DNA of 64,000 nucleotides from JTS-AC122 sp050246015 (GTDB lineage Bacteria > Planctomycetota > Phycisphaerae > Phycisphaerales > UBA1924), in assembly GCA_050246015.1 (NCBI GenBank), contig JBFWWU010000022.1:1-64000 (forward strand), read 5' to 3'. The position numbers and the translations under genes were made by a program. Positions 50,168-58,755 of this stretch are shown in pieces. Positions within the stretch are counted from its first letter, which is position 1. The number at the start of each line of letters is the position of its first letter. The notes under the pieces are model-generated. The model did not search any database and had not been told where the DNA came from. It worked only from the letters and a program-made list of their open reading frames with translations.

Positions 50168-51128
50168 GATTGCGCCTGCGGACGCCGCGCCGCGGCAGGA
50201 GTGGCGGACCCTCTGCGGGGACGACTTCGCCTGCGTCGAAGGCCTGCTCGAGGCCAATGGCCGCCGCGCTTCGGTAGTCGCGTCGCCTCTCCCGAATGCG
50301 CCGGACATGCGGGTGGTCGTGCATAGGAACGGGACGGTGGTGGCGGTGTGCGATGAGGGAGCCACGCCCCGGCAGGAGCTCGCGCCCGAGGACTACACGC
50401 TTCTGCACATTTCCCCTAGGCGACTGCGGCCCGCAATCGCCAACGCCCTCGGCCTGGAAACTTCCACAACACCCATCAACGGCCCTCCGGGTGGCTTCCG
50501 CTTGGGTACGTGGGGCGTGCCGGGATCGGACCGTTTCCCGGTCACGTTCGTGGCCCAGCCGGATACTACGGCGCTGGCGCTCACGATCCGGTCGGTCGTC
50601 TCGTCCAGCGATATGGGCATGATCATCGTGACGCCAACGGCGCAGGGCTGGTCTGACGAGCTGCGTGAATGGGTCGAGGCCCGCAAGAGCGTGCTCGTGC
50701 CCGCGGAAGATGTGCTTGACGCAAACGGCTCCGGCCTGATCGCGTCGGATCTCTGGCAGGGCTTCATCGATCGCTTCGTGCGGCGCAATGGGCTCGATCT
50801 AGCCTCTCCCCGCCGCTCGAAGGCGAAGCGCAAGAAGCGGGCGGATCGCCTGGGGGCGATCAACGCAGTTGAGACGGCGCTAACGCAGATGGCCCGGGAT
50901 CGCGTGGCGCTCATTCGCTCACGACTCAGGGATGAGCAGGGCATGCCCGCCAGTTTGCCGCGCGTGACAAAGTCCGCGATTGCGACGGCGGCCAAGGTCA
51001 AACCGCATGTCATCACGCGGGTTTTCAACGACTCGGGCGCCGACAGCGTCCGCACGCTCTTCACGCTCGTGAACGACCCTCAGGCGCTGTGGGATTCCGG
51101 GTTCGGTCGCGTCCGGCTGGGCCGCTGA
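50133..51128 (+). CDS. Unknown protein coupled to 48977-50167
   Basis: A 331-residue protein. ATG 50133 (GSLAHLWQRLEI) was preferred to ATG 50118 because GGAAGG lies just upstream. The middle has a strand-rich segment (FPVTFVAQPDTTALALTIRSV, DMGMIIVTPTAQGWSDELR), then a Lys/Arg-rich linker (RRSKAKRKKRADRLG). The C-terminus has SLPRVTKSAIATAAKVKPHV, an HTH-like stretch. It overlaps the previous gene by 35 bases. The family is not recognised. The basic linker suggests nucleic-acid contact. Confidence 0.6.
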   Translation: MGSLAHLWQRLEIAPADAAPRQEWRTLCGDDFACVEGLLEANGRRASVVASPLPNAPDMRVVVHRNGTVVAVCDEGATPRQELAPEDYTLLHISPRRLRPAIANALGLETSTTPINGPPGGFRLGTWGVPGSDRFPVTFVAQPDTTALALTIRSVVSSSDMGMIIVTPTAQGWSDELREWVEARKSVLVPAEDVLDANGSGLIASDLWQGFIDRFVRRNGLDLASPRRSKAKRKKRADRLGAINAVETALTQMARDRVALIRSRLRDEQGMPASLPRVTKSAIATAAKVKPHVITRVFNDSGADSVRTLFTLVNDPQALWDSGFGRVRLGR

Positions 51129-51319
51129 CGCACTCCACTTCTTGCACTTTGCGCTGCTTGCTGTAAGTGCAAATCGCACGGCGGTTGTCATTTGGTCTCG
51201 TGTTTTCAGGCCTCCGGTGATGACGGTCAAGTTTTCTGCGCGCTGATCTGCAAGCCCCACCGGCTGGTGAACACGCCGCGACGTGCGGCGCGAACCACTC
51301 ACCAGCACGGAAGCCATCC

Positions 51320-51901
51320 ATGCTCGCAGAAGCCATCGTCTCCCCGATCGTCACCACTCTCAACTCTGTCCCTCCGGCCCCGACGCCGCCGGAACTTCCG
51401 GAACTCACCCTTCGGCAGATGAAGTTCCGAACCGAGCGGCTCGGACGCCTCTACTCGCTCGCCACTGATCAGGTCCCGGATCTGTGGCAGGAGCTGGCGG
51501 CCGAGATCATGCGCGCGCTCCGGCGGTTCGATCCGACGATCGCCTCGCGGACGACGTTCATGAAGGGCGTCATGAACCTCTGGTACCGGCAGAAGTGCAA
51601 GCAGCTCCGCCGCGACGCGGCGGTGCGCGATCGTCTCGTGCCGTTGCCGGCCCTTGGCACCGAGGGCATGGACTTCGCAGACCGCCGCCTCGGTGGCGTG
51701 GCCGAAGTGGATGCACGCCTCGATCTCGCCGACCGCATCGCGGATCTGCCGCAGGACCTGTTCGCGCTCGCCCGAGACCTGCTCGCGGGCAAGTCGGTTC
51801 CGGAGATCGCCGCGGAACGCGGCGTTCACCGCGGAACGGTGAACCGCATGGTGCTGCAACTGCGCGTCCACCTGGCCGACCTCGATCCGGCCGCCAACTA
51901 G
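51320..51901 (+). CDS. Sigma-70-like factor of the prophage module
   Basis: A 193-residue protein with ATEIMRALRRFDPT-type and MKGVMNLWYRQKCKQLRRD helices like sigma region 2, then a linker and a region-4-like HTH near the C-terminus: LPQDLFALARDLLAGKSVPE, then AAERGVHRGTVNRMVLQLRVHL. The layout is that of a small group IV or phage-type sigma factor. It may direct transcription of the element. Upstream 51129-51319 holds no gene. ATG 51320 follows GGAAG. Confidence 0.65.
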   Translation: MLAEAIVSPIVTTLNSVPPAPTPPELPELTLRQMKFRTERLGRLYSLATDQVPDLWQELAAEIMRALRRFDPTIASRTTFMKGVMNLWYRQKCKQLRRDAAVRDRLVPLPALGTEGMDFADRRLGGVAEVDARLDLADRIADLPQDLFALARDLLAGKSVPEIAAERGVHRGTVNRMVLQLRVHLADLDPAAN

Positions 51902-52084
51902 TGCGCGACAAGTGGCGGGCGCGGGCAGAGGGGTATTGGCGTGCCCCCTGCCCGTACCCCGCGCACGGAACCGCCCGGCCCCGCCGACGAGAGCCTGCCG
52001 CTCGTCCGGTTGGGGCAGGGCGATTTCACCCGCGACCTGCGGGCCGAGGATCTCGATCCCCATCACCACAGGAACGGAGCCACC

Positions 52085-52825
52085 ATGCCCCTGCTCGATT
52101 CGGTGATCACGACCACGACACCCTCACCGCCCAAGATCCTCGTCTACGGCACTCCGGGCGTCGGGAAGACCACGTTCGCCGCCAGCGCCGGCGCGCTGCT
52201 CCTGGACTGCGAGAACGGCGCAGGCGCCGTGCCCGGGCTCACGCGGACCCCGTTCCTCAAGAGCTGGCCCGAGGTGCACGCCTGGCTTACCGAGATCGAG
52301 GCCCAGCCACCCGAGGGGCTCGGAGCCGTGGCGATCGACACGCTCGACTGGCTTGTGCAGCGCATCGTCGAGTACGTCGTGATGGACCTCGACAAGAAGA
52401 GCAAGGGCGAGGTTACCAACACGCTCTCCTCGGCCCACGGCGGGTACTTCAAGGCCCGCGAGATCGTCAACAACATCGTCAGCCGCGACCTGCTCCCGCT
52501 GCTCAACGCAATCACCGACCGCGGCATCGCCGTGATCCTGCTGGCGCACGCGGCCAACACCAAGATCACCACGCCCGAGGGGTACGACGTGCGGCTCGCC
52601 GCGCCCGACATCCCCCAGTGGATCGCCCCGACGTTCGTCGAGTGGGCCGACGCCGTGCTCTACGCCTCGCGCGAAACCACGGGCGAGCGCGTGCTCACGA
52701 CCGAGGGAACGAGCAACGTCACCGCCAAGAACCGCTACGGCCTGCCGTCCAAGGTGGGCCTGTCCTGGAAGGACCTGTCGGACGCGATCCAGCAGGGGCT
52801 GGATCGCCAGTCGGCCGGTCGCTGA
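52085..52825 (+). CDS. Sak4/AAA_24-type phage RecA-like NTPase
   Basis: A 246-residue protein. ATG 52085 has GGAG nine bases upstream; the longer frame back to 51941 adds a Pro-rich shadow. Walker A GTPGVGKTTFAAS at 23-35 and LLDCENGAG follow, then AIDTLDW as Walker B, and a helicase-like core ending in TAKNRYGLPSK. Proteins of this type, usually beside DUF669 SSB-like proteins, are single-strand annealing recombinases (Sak4). It is followed 57 bases later by the DUF669 gene. Confidence 0.85.
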   Translation: MPLLDSVITTTTPSPPKILVYGTPGVGKTTFAASAGALLLDCENGAGAVPGLTRTPFLKSWPEVHAWLTEIEAQPPEGLGAVAIDTLDWLVQRIVEYVVMDLDKKSKGEVTNTLSSAHGGYFKAREIVNNIVSRDLLPLLNAITDRGIAVILLAHAANTKITTPEGYDVRLAAPDIPQWIAPTFVEWADAVLYASRETTGERVLTTEGTSNVTAKNRYGLPSKVGLSWKDLSDAIQQGLDRQSAGR

Positions 52826-52882
52826 TCCAGGTCCCCACCCCCACCCCGCACCCACCCATTCGTTCATGAAGGAGTCCGCTCA

Positions 52883-53356
52883 ATGGCCAGCCTGAACAAC
52901 TTCGACGCCAACCAGGTCGATCCCTCCGTCGCGCTCGACCCGCTCCCCGCGGGCAAGTACATCGCCGTCGTCTCCGAATCCGAGCTCAAGCCGACGAAGG
53001 CCGGCGGGGGCAAGTACCTGCAGCTCACGTTCCAGATCATCGAGGGCGAGTTCAAGGGCCGCTTGGTCTGGGCCCGCCTCAACCTCGAGAACAAGAGCGA
53101 GATGACGGTGAAGATCGCCCGCGGCGAACTCTCCGCGATCTGCCGCGCCGTCGGCGTGATGCAGCCGCGCGACTCGATCGAACTGCACAACGTGCCGCTG
53201 GAGATCAACATCGGCCTCAAGAAGCGCGACGACAACGGCGAGTTCACCAACGTCATCAAGGGCTACGCCAAGAAGGGCGGCAACGGCGTGGGGACGACGG
53301 CCCCGCGCCCCGCCGCGAGCGCGGGCCCGGGGAGCACGCCGCCCTGGAAACGCTGA
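52883..53356 (+). CDS. DUF669 single-stranded DNA-binding-like protein
   Basis: A 157-residue protein with PLPAGKYIAVVSESEL, TKAGGGKYLQLTFQIIEG, LVWARLNLENKS and INIGLKKRDDNGEFTNVIKGY, the DUF669 OB-like pattern, then a Gly/Ala/Pro-rich, disordered C-terminus (TTAPRPAASAGPGST) ending PWKR, as in SSB tails. It pairs with the preceding Sak4-like ATPase for recombination and replication. The final TGA overlaps the CTG that begins the rusA frame. Confidence 0.85.
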   Translation: MASLNNFDANQVDPSVALDPLPAGKYIAVVSESELKPTKAGGGKYLQLTFQIIEGEFKGRLVWARLNLENKSEMTVKIARGELSAICRAVGVMQPRDSIELHNVPLEINIGLKKRDDNGEFTNVIKGYAKKGGNGVGTTAPRPAASAGPGSTPPWKR

Positions 53357-53715
53357 CTCCATCCGGTCGGCTCCTCGAACTCCCGTACCCGCCAAGTGTG
53401 AATCACATCTGGCGGCGCGTGGGCGCGAGAACCGTCATCAGCCGCGAGGGCCGGCGCTACCGCAGGGACGTGTGCGCCGCCCTCGCGGCGATGCGGTTGG
53501 TGCGAATGGAAGGGCGCTTGGCGGTGCGCGTCACGGTCTGCCCGCCCGACCACCGCCGGCGCGACCTGGACAACGTGCAGAAGGCATTGCTCGATGCGCT
53601 CGCTCGCGGTGGGGCGTACCGCGACGACTCGCAGATCGATCGGCTGGTGGTTGAGCGTGGCCCGGTGACACCGGGCGGCAAGGTGCTGGTGGAGATCTCG
53701 GAGATCAATGCGTGA
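53353..53715 (+). CDS. rusA: RusA-family Holliday junction resolvase, probable CTG start
   Basis: The family N-terminus LPYPPSVNHIWRR is encoded in full only if translation begins upstream of the first canonical codon (GTG 53398, which would remove it). The frame has no ATG, GTG or TTG above that point, and its nearest upstream CTG (53353) overlaps the DUF669 stop as CTGA. The catalytic residues are present: RRRDLDNVQKALLDAL (D-x-D) and DDSQID. At 120 residues it has the usual RusA size. It cuts recombination junctions in phage DNA. A start by coupled re-initiation at CTG is inferred. Confidence 0.8.
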   Translation: MTPSGRLLELPYPPSVNHIWRRVGARTVISREGRRYRRDVCAALAAMRLVRMEGRLAVRVTVCPPDHRRRDLDNVQKALLDALARGGAYRDDSQIDRLVVERGPVTPGGKVLVEISEINA

Positions 53716-53741
53716 TGCGAAGTGTCACAGACCAGTTGGAA

Positions 53742-54131
53742 TCAGCGAACAGTTGCGTTCCGCAGCCGTGCAGCGATCGCGTCTTCGTTGGGCAGCCCAT
53801 CCTCATACATTCGGCAGCCCATGCTCGGAGTCGTTGGAGCAGGAAGCCCAAACAGGTCTCGTCCGTTCGCCAGCGCCGTCGGCGTGGGATATCCGCGGCG
53901 GACGTCATGCTCGGGCAGTGCTTCCTGATCGACGTACACAACACGCGCGCCTTCCACACGAGTGGCCGCCACCTGCACGCGCCGGAGAAACTCTGGGGTG
54001 TTCGGACAGTCACTGAAACCAAGAACCTCGACCTGAATCATGGCCGCTTCTGTCTCCGGTGCGTCGGGCGTCGAGCGACACGCCGAAAGCAAGGCTGCTA
54101 CGAGCGTCAGGATCAACACGGTGACTCGCAT
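53742..54131 (-). CDS. Lipoprotein with thioredoxin-like fold, antisense to the phage genes
   Basis: A 129-residue protein. ATG 54131 gives a clean signal peptide (RVTVLILTLVAALLSAC) with lipobox LSAC. The mature part starts disordered, then IQVEVLGFSDCPNTPEF with a strand-helix and a Cys, VVYVDQEALPEHD, and GYPTPTALANGRDLFG, then MGCRMYEDGLP, which resembles thiol/thioredoxin-like or metal-handling small proteins. It is the only minus-strand gene in the run from 45.9 to 60.1 kb, placed between rusA and the helicase. That makes it a cargo (moron) candidate. No ribosome site was seen. Confidence 0.7.
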   Translation of the reverse strand: MRVTVLILTLVAALLSACRSTPDAPETEAAMIQVEVLGFSDCPNTPEFLRRVQVAATRVEGARVVYVDQEALPEHDVRRGYPTPTALANGRDLFGLPAPTTPSMGCRMYEDGLPNEDAIAARLRNATVR

Positions 54132-54172
54132 CAGGTGATAGTAAGCGGCGTTCACGAAGGGGGCGTCTCCTG

Positions 54173-55864
54173 ATGGAGCTTCGCCCATACCAATCCGATT
54201 CCATTGCCGCCGTGTACGAGCACCTGCGTACGCGCAATGACAACCCGTGCGTCGTGATCCCCACCGGCGGGGGCAAGACGCCGGTGATCGCCACGATCTG
54301 CCGCGACGCCGTCACGCACTGGAACGGCCGCGTCGTCATCCTGGCCCACGTCAAGGAACTCCTCGAGCAGGCCGCCGACAAACTGCGGCTCATCGCCCCC
54401 GACGTGCCCGTGGGCATCTACTCGGCGGGCCTCAAGCGCAAGGACCTGGGGTACGCCGTCACGATCGCCGGCATCCAGAGCATCTGGAAGAAGGCGTGCG
54501 ACCTGGGCCCGGTGGACCTGGTCATCGTGGATGAGGCGCACATGGTGCCCGCCGAGGACGACGGGATGTACCGGCAGTTCATCGCCGACGCCAAGGTGGT
54601 GAACCCCAACGTCCGCATCATCGGGTTGACCGCGACGCCCTACCGCCTCAAGTCCGGGCCGATCTGCGCTGCGGAGAACATCCTCAACCACATCTGCTAC
54701 GAGGTGGGCGTCCGCGAGCTCATCGTCCAGGGGTTCTTGTCGCCGCTCAAGACCAAGGCGGGGCTGCAGAAGATCTCGACCGACGACCTGCACGTCCGCG
54801 CCGGCGAGTTCGTCGCCAGCGAGGTCGAGGACCTCATGGACAAGGACGGGCTGGTCGAGGGGGCGTGCGCCGAGATCGTCGAGCACACCAAGGACCGTTG
54901 CGCCACGCTTATCTTCTCTTCGGGCATCCGCCACGGCCAGCACATCGTGGAGGTGCTCAAGGCCAAGCACGGCGTCGAGTGCGGCTTCGTCACGGGCGAC
55001 ACGCCCGCCGGCGCGCGGAGCGCCATCCTGGGGCGATTCCGGGCGGGGGAACTCAAGTACCTCTGCAACATGAACGTGCTGACCACGGGCTTCGACGCCC
55101 CGCACATCGACTGCGTGGCGCTGGTGCGGCCGACCATGTCGCCGGGGCTGTACTACCAGATGGTCGGGCGCGGCTTTCGCCTCCACCCGGGCAAGGCCGA
55201 CTGCCTGGTGCTGGACTTCGGCGGCAACGTCCTGCGGCACGGGCCAGTGGACGCCGTCCGCCTTGACACCTTCGACCGCGGCGAGGGTGAGGCGCCGGCC
55301 AAGGAATGTCCGCAGTGCCAGGCGCTCATCGCGGCCGGGTATCAGACCTGCCCACAGTGCGGACACCAGTTCCCGGAGCCCAACAAGCAGAAGCACGAAG
55401 CGCAGGCGAGCACCGAGGGCATCCTGTCGGGGCAGACCAGCCGCGAGGAGCACCACGTCAGCGAGACGACGTACCACGTCCACATGAAGCGGAGCGACCC
55501 GTCCGCGCCGCTCACGATGCGGGTCGAGTATCGGGTTGGCTTCAACCACTACTTCCGCGAGTGGGTCTGCTTCGACCACACCGGGTACGCCCGGACCAAG
55601 GCCGAGGCGTGGTGGCGGGCCCGGTCGGTCGAGCCGGTCCCAGGCGGCACGGAGGAGGCTGTCGAGATGGCAAGGGCGGGCGCACTGGCGCCGACGCTCC
55701 ACATCACCGTGGAGAAGAAGGCCGGCGATCAGTTCGAGCGGGTCGTCGCGCACCGCCTGGGCGACAAGCCGCCGCGCCTGGACTGCGATGAGGGCCTCCC
55801 CGATGCGCCGGCGCAGCCGGTGGGCACGACGTACGGCATCCCCGATGAGGAGATCCCGTTCTGA
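54173..55864 (+). CDS. SF2 DEAD/DEAH-box helicase of the phage replication module
   Basis: A 563-residue protein. LRPYQSDSI (Q motif), VVIPTGGGKTPV (Walker A), VDEAHMV (DEAH), GLTATPYRL (motif III), TGFDAPHIDCVALVRP and QMVGRGFRL (motifs V and VI) lie in the first 350 residues. A zinc ribbon (CPQCQALI, CPQCGHQF) follows near 380-400, then an extension with repeated NHYFREWVCFDHTG-type elements and an acidic tail. This helicase-plus-ribbon form is common in phage replication clusters. The final TGA overlaps the CTG of the primase frame. Confidence 0.85.
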   Translation: MELRPYQSDSIAAVYEHLRTRNDNPCVVIPTGGGKTPVIATICRDAVTHWNGRVVILAHVKELLEQAADKLRLIAPDVPVGIYSAGLKRKDLGYAVTIAGIQSIWKKACDLGPVDLVIVDEAHMVPAEDDGMYRQFIADAKVVNPNVRIIGLTATPYRLKSGPICAAENILNHICYEVGVRELIVQGFLSPLKTKAGLQKISTDDLHVRAGEFVASEVEDLMDKDGLVEGACAEIVEHTKDRCATLIFSSGIRHGQHIVEVLKAKHGVECGFVTGDTPAGARSAILGRFRAGELKYLCNMNVLTTGFDAPHIDCVALVRPTMSPGLYYQMVGRGFRLHPGKADCLVLDFGGNVLRHGPVDAVRLDTFDRGEGEAPAKECPQCQALIAAGYQTCPQCGHQFPEPNKQKHEAQASTEGILSGQTSREEHHVSETTYHVHMKRSDPSAPLTMRVEYRVGFNHYFREWVCFDHTGYARTKAEAWWRARSVEPVPGGTEEAVEMARAGALAPTLHITVEKKAGDQFERVVAHRLGDKPPRLDCDEGLPDAPAQPVGTTYGIPDEEIPF

Positions 55865-58161
55865 GCCCTGCCACCGATGTCCAACTCGGCGCGGCTGCCA
55901 CGGCGTACCTCAGCGCCGGGCTGTGCGTTCTCCCTGCGCTGCGCCGGGGCGACGAGAAGCGAGTGGCGCTGCCGCGATGGTCCGGGTTCCAGAAGCGCCT
56001 TCCCACCGCCGCCGAGCTGACCTCATGGATCGACATCGGACCGGACGCGATCTGCATCGTGTGCGGCGGCGTCTCCGGCAACCTGGAGATGATCGACTTC
56101 GACTGCGCCGGCGAGGCCTTCGACGCCTGGCGCACGATGGTCGAAGAGATCGAGCCCGGCCTGGTTGAGCGTCTCTTCGTCGAGACCACGCCCTCGGGCG
56201 GTCGCCATGTCGTATACCGGTGCGAGGCGCCGGTGTGCGGCAACACGAAACTCGCCCAGCGGCGAGTGGATGCTGATGGCGATGCGCCCATCGTGATCGG
56301 GGGTAAGACGCTCACGCCCAGGCGCGGCACGGACGGGAAGTGGTGCGTTACCGTCACGCTGATCGAGACGCGCGGTGAAGGCGGGATGTTCCTGTGCACC
56401 CCCTCGCCGGGCTACGAGGCCGTTGCCGGGAGCCTGGCGAACCCGCCACTCGTCTCGGCAGAGGAGCGCGAGGTGCTCCTGGGCTGCGCCTGGCGGATGA
56501 ACGACGCCGAGCCCGCCGTGGCGGGAGCGCCGCAGCAGCCTTTGGGTACGTGTGTCCGGCCCGGGGACGACTACAACGCCCGTGGTGATGCGAGGGAGAT
56601 CCTCCGCCGCCACGGCTGGGAGTTGGCCAAGGGCGGCGAGAACGAGCACTGGCGGCGGCCCGGCAAGCAGGGAGGCACGAGTGCGACGCTCAAGGGCGGC
56701 GTCTTCTACGTCTTCTCCAGCAACGCTCCGCCGTTCGAGCCCAACCAGGCCTATGCGCCCTTCGCGGTCTACGCGATGCTCGAGCACGGCGGGGACTTCG
56801 CGGCCGCCGCGTCATCGCTCCGCGCCGAGGGGTTCGGGACCGAGCCGTCCGAGTCCGCCGATGTCGACCTCGCCGCATTCACCGCAGAGCACCACGACGG
56901 CGACGCTATCGAGCACGTCGAGCGACCGGACGACCCCGGCCCCTTCCCGCCCCACCTGCTGACGGTGCCCGGGCTGATCGGGGAGATCGTGGCGCACAAC
57001 GTCGCGTACGCGCCGCGACCGCAACCGCAGTTGGCGCTCGCGGGCGCGATCGCCCTGCAGGCCGTGCTCGCCGGGCGGAAGGTTTGCGACGAGCGCGGCA
57101 ACCGCACCAACGTCTACTGCGTGGGCCTGGCCAAGAGCGGCGCTGGCAAGGACCACGCCCGCAAGCTCACCCGCGACATCCTCTTCGCCGCCGGCGCCGA
57201 TGATCTGGAGGGCAACGAGGACCTCGCCAGCGACGCGGGGCTGTTCACGGCCGTCGAGACCCAGCCAGCGATCCTGTTCCAGCTCGACGAGTTCGGGCGC
57301 TTCCTGCGGACCATCGGCGACCCGAAGAAGGCCCCGCACCTGTTCAACGTGCTGACGGCGTTCATGAAGTTCTACAGCTCCGCCGACACGTTCGTGCGGG
57401 GCAAGGCCTACGCCGACGCCAAGCGGAACAAGTCCGTCGACCAGCCGTGCGTCGTGCTCTACGGCACCACCGTCCCCGACAGCTTCTGGGAGTCGCTCAC
57501 CTCCGAGAGCCTCAGCGACGGGTTTATCGGCCGCCTCCTGGTATTCGAGTGTCCCGAACGGCCCAAGCGGCAGCGCCGGGCACGCGTGCCCCCGCCCAAG
57601 GCCATCGTCGACCGCGTGCGCTGGTGGAACGAGTTCGCCCCCGGCGGCAACCTGCGCAAGGAGCACCCCAAGCCCGTGGTCGTGACGGCGACGCCCGAAG
57701 CCGCGGCAAGGTTCGACGCACTCGCCGATCACGCCGATGCCGAGATGGAAGCCAAGGGCGAGGGGATCGCGGCCGTGTGGTCGCGCGCCGAGGAGAAGGC
57801 CTGCCGACTGGCCTTGATCCACGCGTGCTCGGCCAACCCGGACAACCCCGTCATCGACGAAGCCAGCGCGTCGTGGGCGTGCGACCTTTCGAGCTACGTC
57901 ACGCGTCGCCTGCTCTTCGAGGCCCACGTCCGCATCGCCGACGGCCAGTTCGACGCCAGACAGAAGCGCGTGCTCCGGATCATCGACGAGCACGGCGGCA
58001 CGCAGGGCATCTGCCACACCCAACTGCTCTGGAAGACGCGCTGGCTGAGTGTCCGCGAGCGGCAGGAGGTCATCGACAACCTGATTGCCACCGGGCAGAT
58101 CAATGAAGTTCGCGTTGCAACGAAGGGAAGGAGCGCAACCCGCTATGTTTCAAGAGCCTGA
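55861..58161 (+). CDS. Bifunctional primase-polymerase with DUF3987/ATPase-type C-terminus, probable CTG start
   Basis: A 766-residue protein if read from CTG 55861. The first canonical codon is GTG 55963, but the family N-terminus (AAATAYLSAGLCVLPAL, then WSGFQKRLPT) begins upstream. Primase-polymerase motifs: MIDFDCAG and TPSGGRHVVYR in the first 120 residues. The C-terminal half has a Walker A-like AKSGAGKDHA near 425, QLDEFGRFL (Walker B-like) and a winged-helix tail. It would synthesise primers and open or load DNA for element replication. Its C-terminus is related to the truncated 1-329 protein. A CTGA overlap joins it to the helicase gene. Confidence 0.85.
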   Translation: MSPATDVQLGAAATAYLSAGLCVLPALRRGDEKRVALPRWSGFQKRLPTAAELTSWIDIGPDAICIVCGGVSGNLEMIDFDCAGEAFDAWRTMVEEIEPGLVERLFVETTPSGGRHVVYRCEAPVCGNTKLAQRRVDADGDAPIVIGGKTLTPRRGTDGKWCVTVTLIETRGEGGMFLCTPSPGYEAVAGSLANPPLVSAEEREVLLGCAWRMNDAEPAVAGAPQQPLGTCVRPGDDYNARGDAREILRRHGWELAKGGENEHWRRPGKQGGTSATLKGGVFYVFSSNAPPFEPNQAYAPFAVYAMLEHGGDFAAAASSLRAEGFGTEPSESADVDLAAFTAEHHDGDAIEHVERPDDPGPFPPHLLTVPGLIGEIVAHNVAYAPRPQPQLALAGAIALQAVLAGRKVCDERGNRTNVYCVGLAKSGAGKDHARKLTRDILFAAGADDLEGNEDLASDAGLFTAVETQPAILFQLDEFGRFLRTIGDPKKAPHLFNVLTAFMKFYSSADTFVRGKAYADAKRNKSVDQPCVVLYGTTVPDSFWESLTSESLSDGFIGRLLVFECPERPKRQRRARVPPPKAIVDRVRWWNEFAPGGNLRKEHPKPVVVTATPEAAARFDALADHADAEMEAKGEGIAAVWSRAEEKACRLALIHACSANPDNPVIDEASASWACDLSSYVTRRLLFEAHVRIADGQFDARQKRVLRIIDEHGGTQGICHTQLLWKTRWLSVRERQEVIDNLIATGQINEVRVATKGRSATRYVSRA

Positions 58162-58755
58162 ACGCACCCCGACGACTTCGCTTCTTGTTTGCGGGTCTCC
58201 TTCGTCTGTATACACGCGCGGAGAGAGAGGGAAGAGGTATGCAAACAAGCAATCATCTTTCTCTTCAATCCAAACCCCTCGTTTTCCGCGTGGGAAACCC
58301 AATCCCTCTAATCGCCATGATCCCGCCACCCGAACTTCATTGAAGCGCGGGGTGGCAATCCCGGGTGGGAGCCTTACAGCCGGAAGCCTTACGGGAGGGG
58401 AGGCGGATGGCGTTAGGTACTCCCGGGCCGAGCCTGCGAATCGACGCCCGCGGGAACAGCCGCGCTTGGCGACAGAGTTTGTTTCGCGCGTCCGGGCGCG
58501 GGGCGAGCGCCTGGCGGGGTTGGTACGCCGCCCCGCCAGGAACGCGACGTGGGCCAACGTGGGCGCACCCGTGGCCAACGGGCGCGGTCCGTAGCGCGGG
58601 GGAATCGGAGCGCTGAGCGCCACACGGACGGGCCCGACTGCCCGAGCGATCCAGCCAACCAGCGATCCACCGATCCCCGGACCCGCCGCATGTGCGGCGG
58701 GCTACCACGACGCCTCGCGCCGGCGCTCACCGCCGCGCTTCCGACGGAGATCGCT
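58162..58755. other. Untranslated region after primase with hairpins
   Basis: No convincing gene. CTTGTTTGC (58184-58192) and GCAAACAAG (58241-58249) form a perfect nine-base inverted repeat at the position where the left element has its CCTRTTGCGC repeats. GTTTTCC/GGGAAAC forms a short stem near 58289-58306. The block 58371-58580 is the conserved element also seen at 705-915. Confidence 0.6.
58371..58580. other. Conserved untranslated element, right copy
   Basis: Matches 705-915 in several blocks in the same order (GAGCCTTACAGCCGG, TTAGGTACTCC, CGCCCGCGGGAACAGCCGCG, GACAGAGTTTGTTT, GGTACGCCGCC, GCGACGTGGGC, GTGGCCAACGG). Both copies lie 3' of a primase and before other genes. The spacing differs by small insertions. 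Confidence 0.5.
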
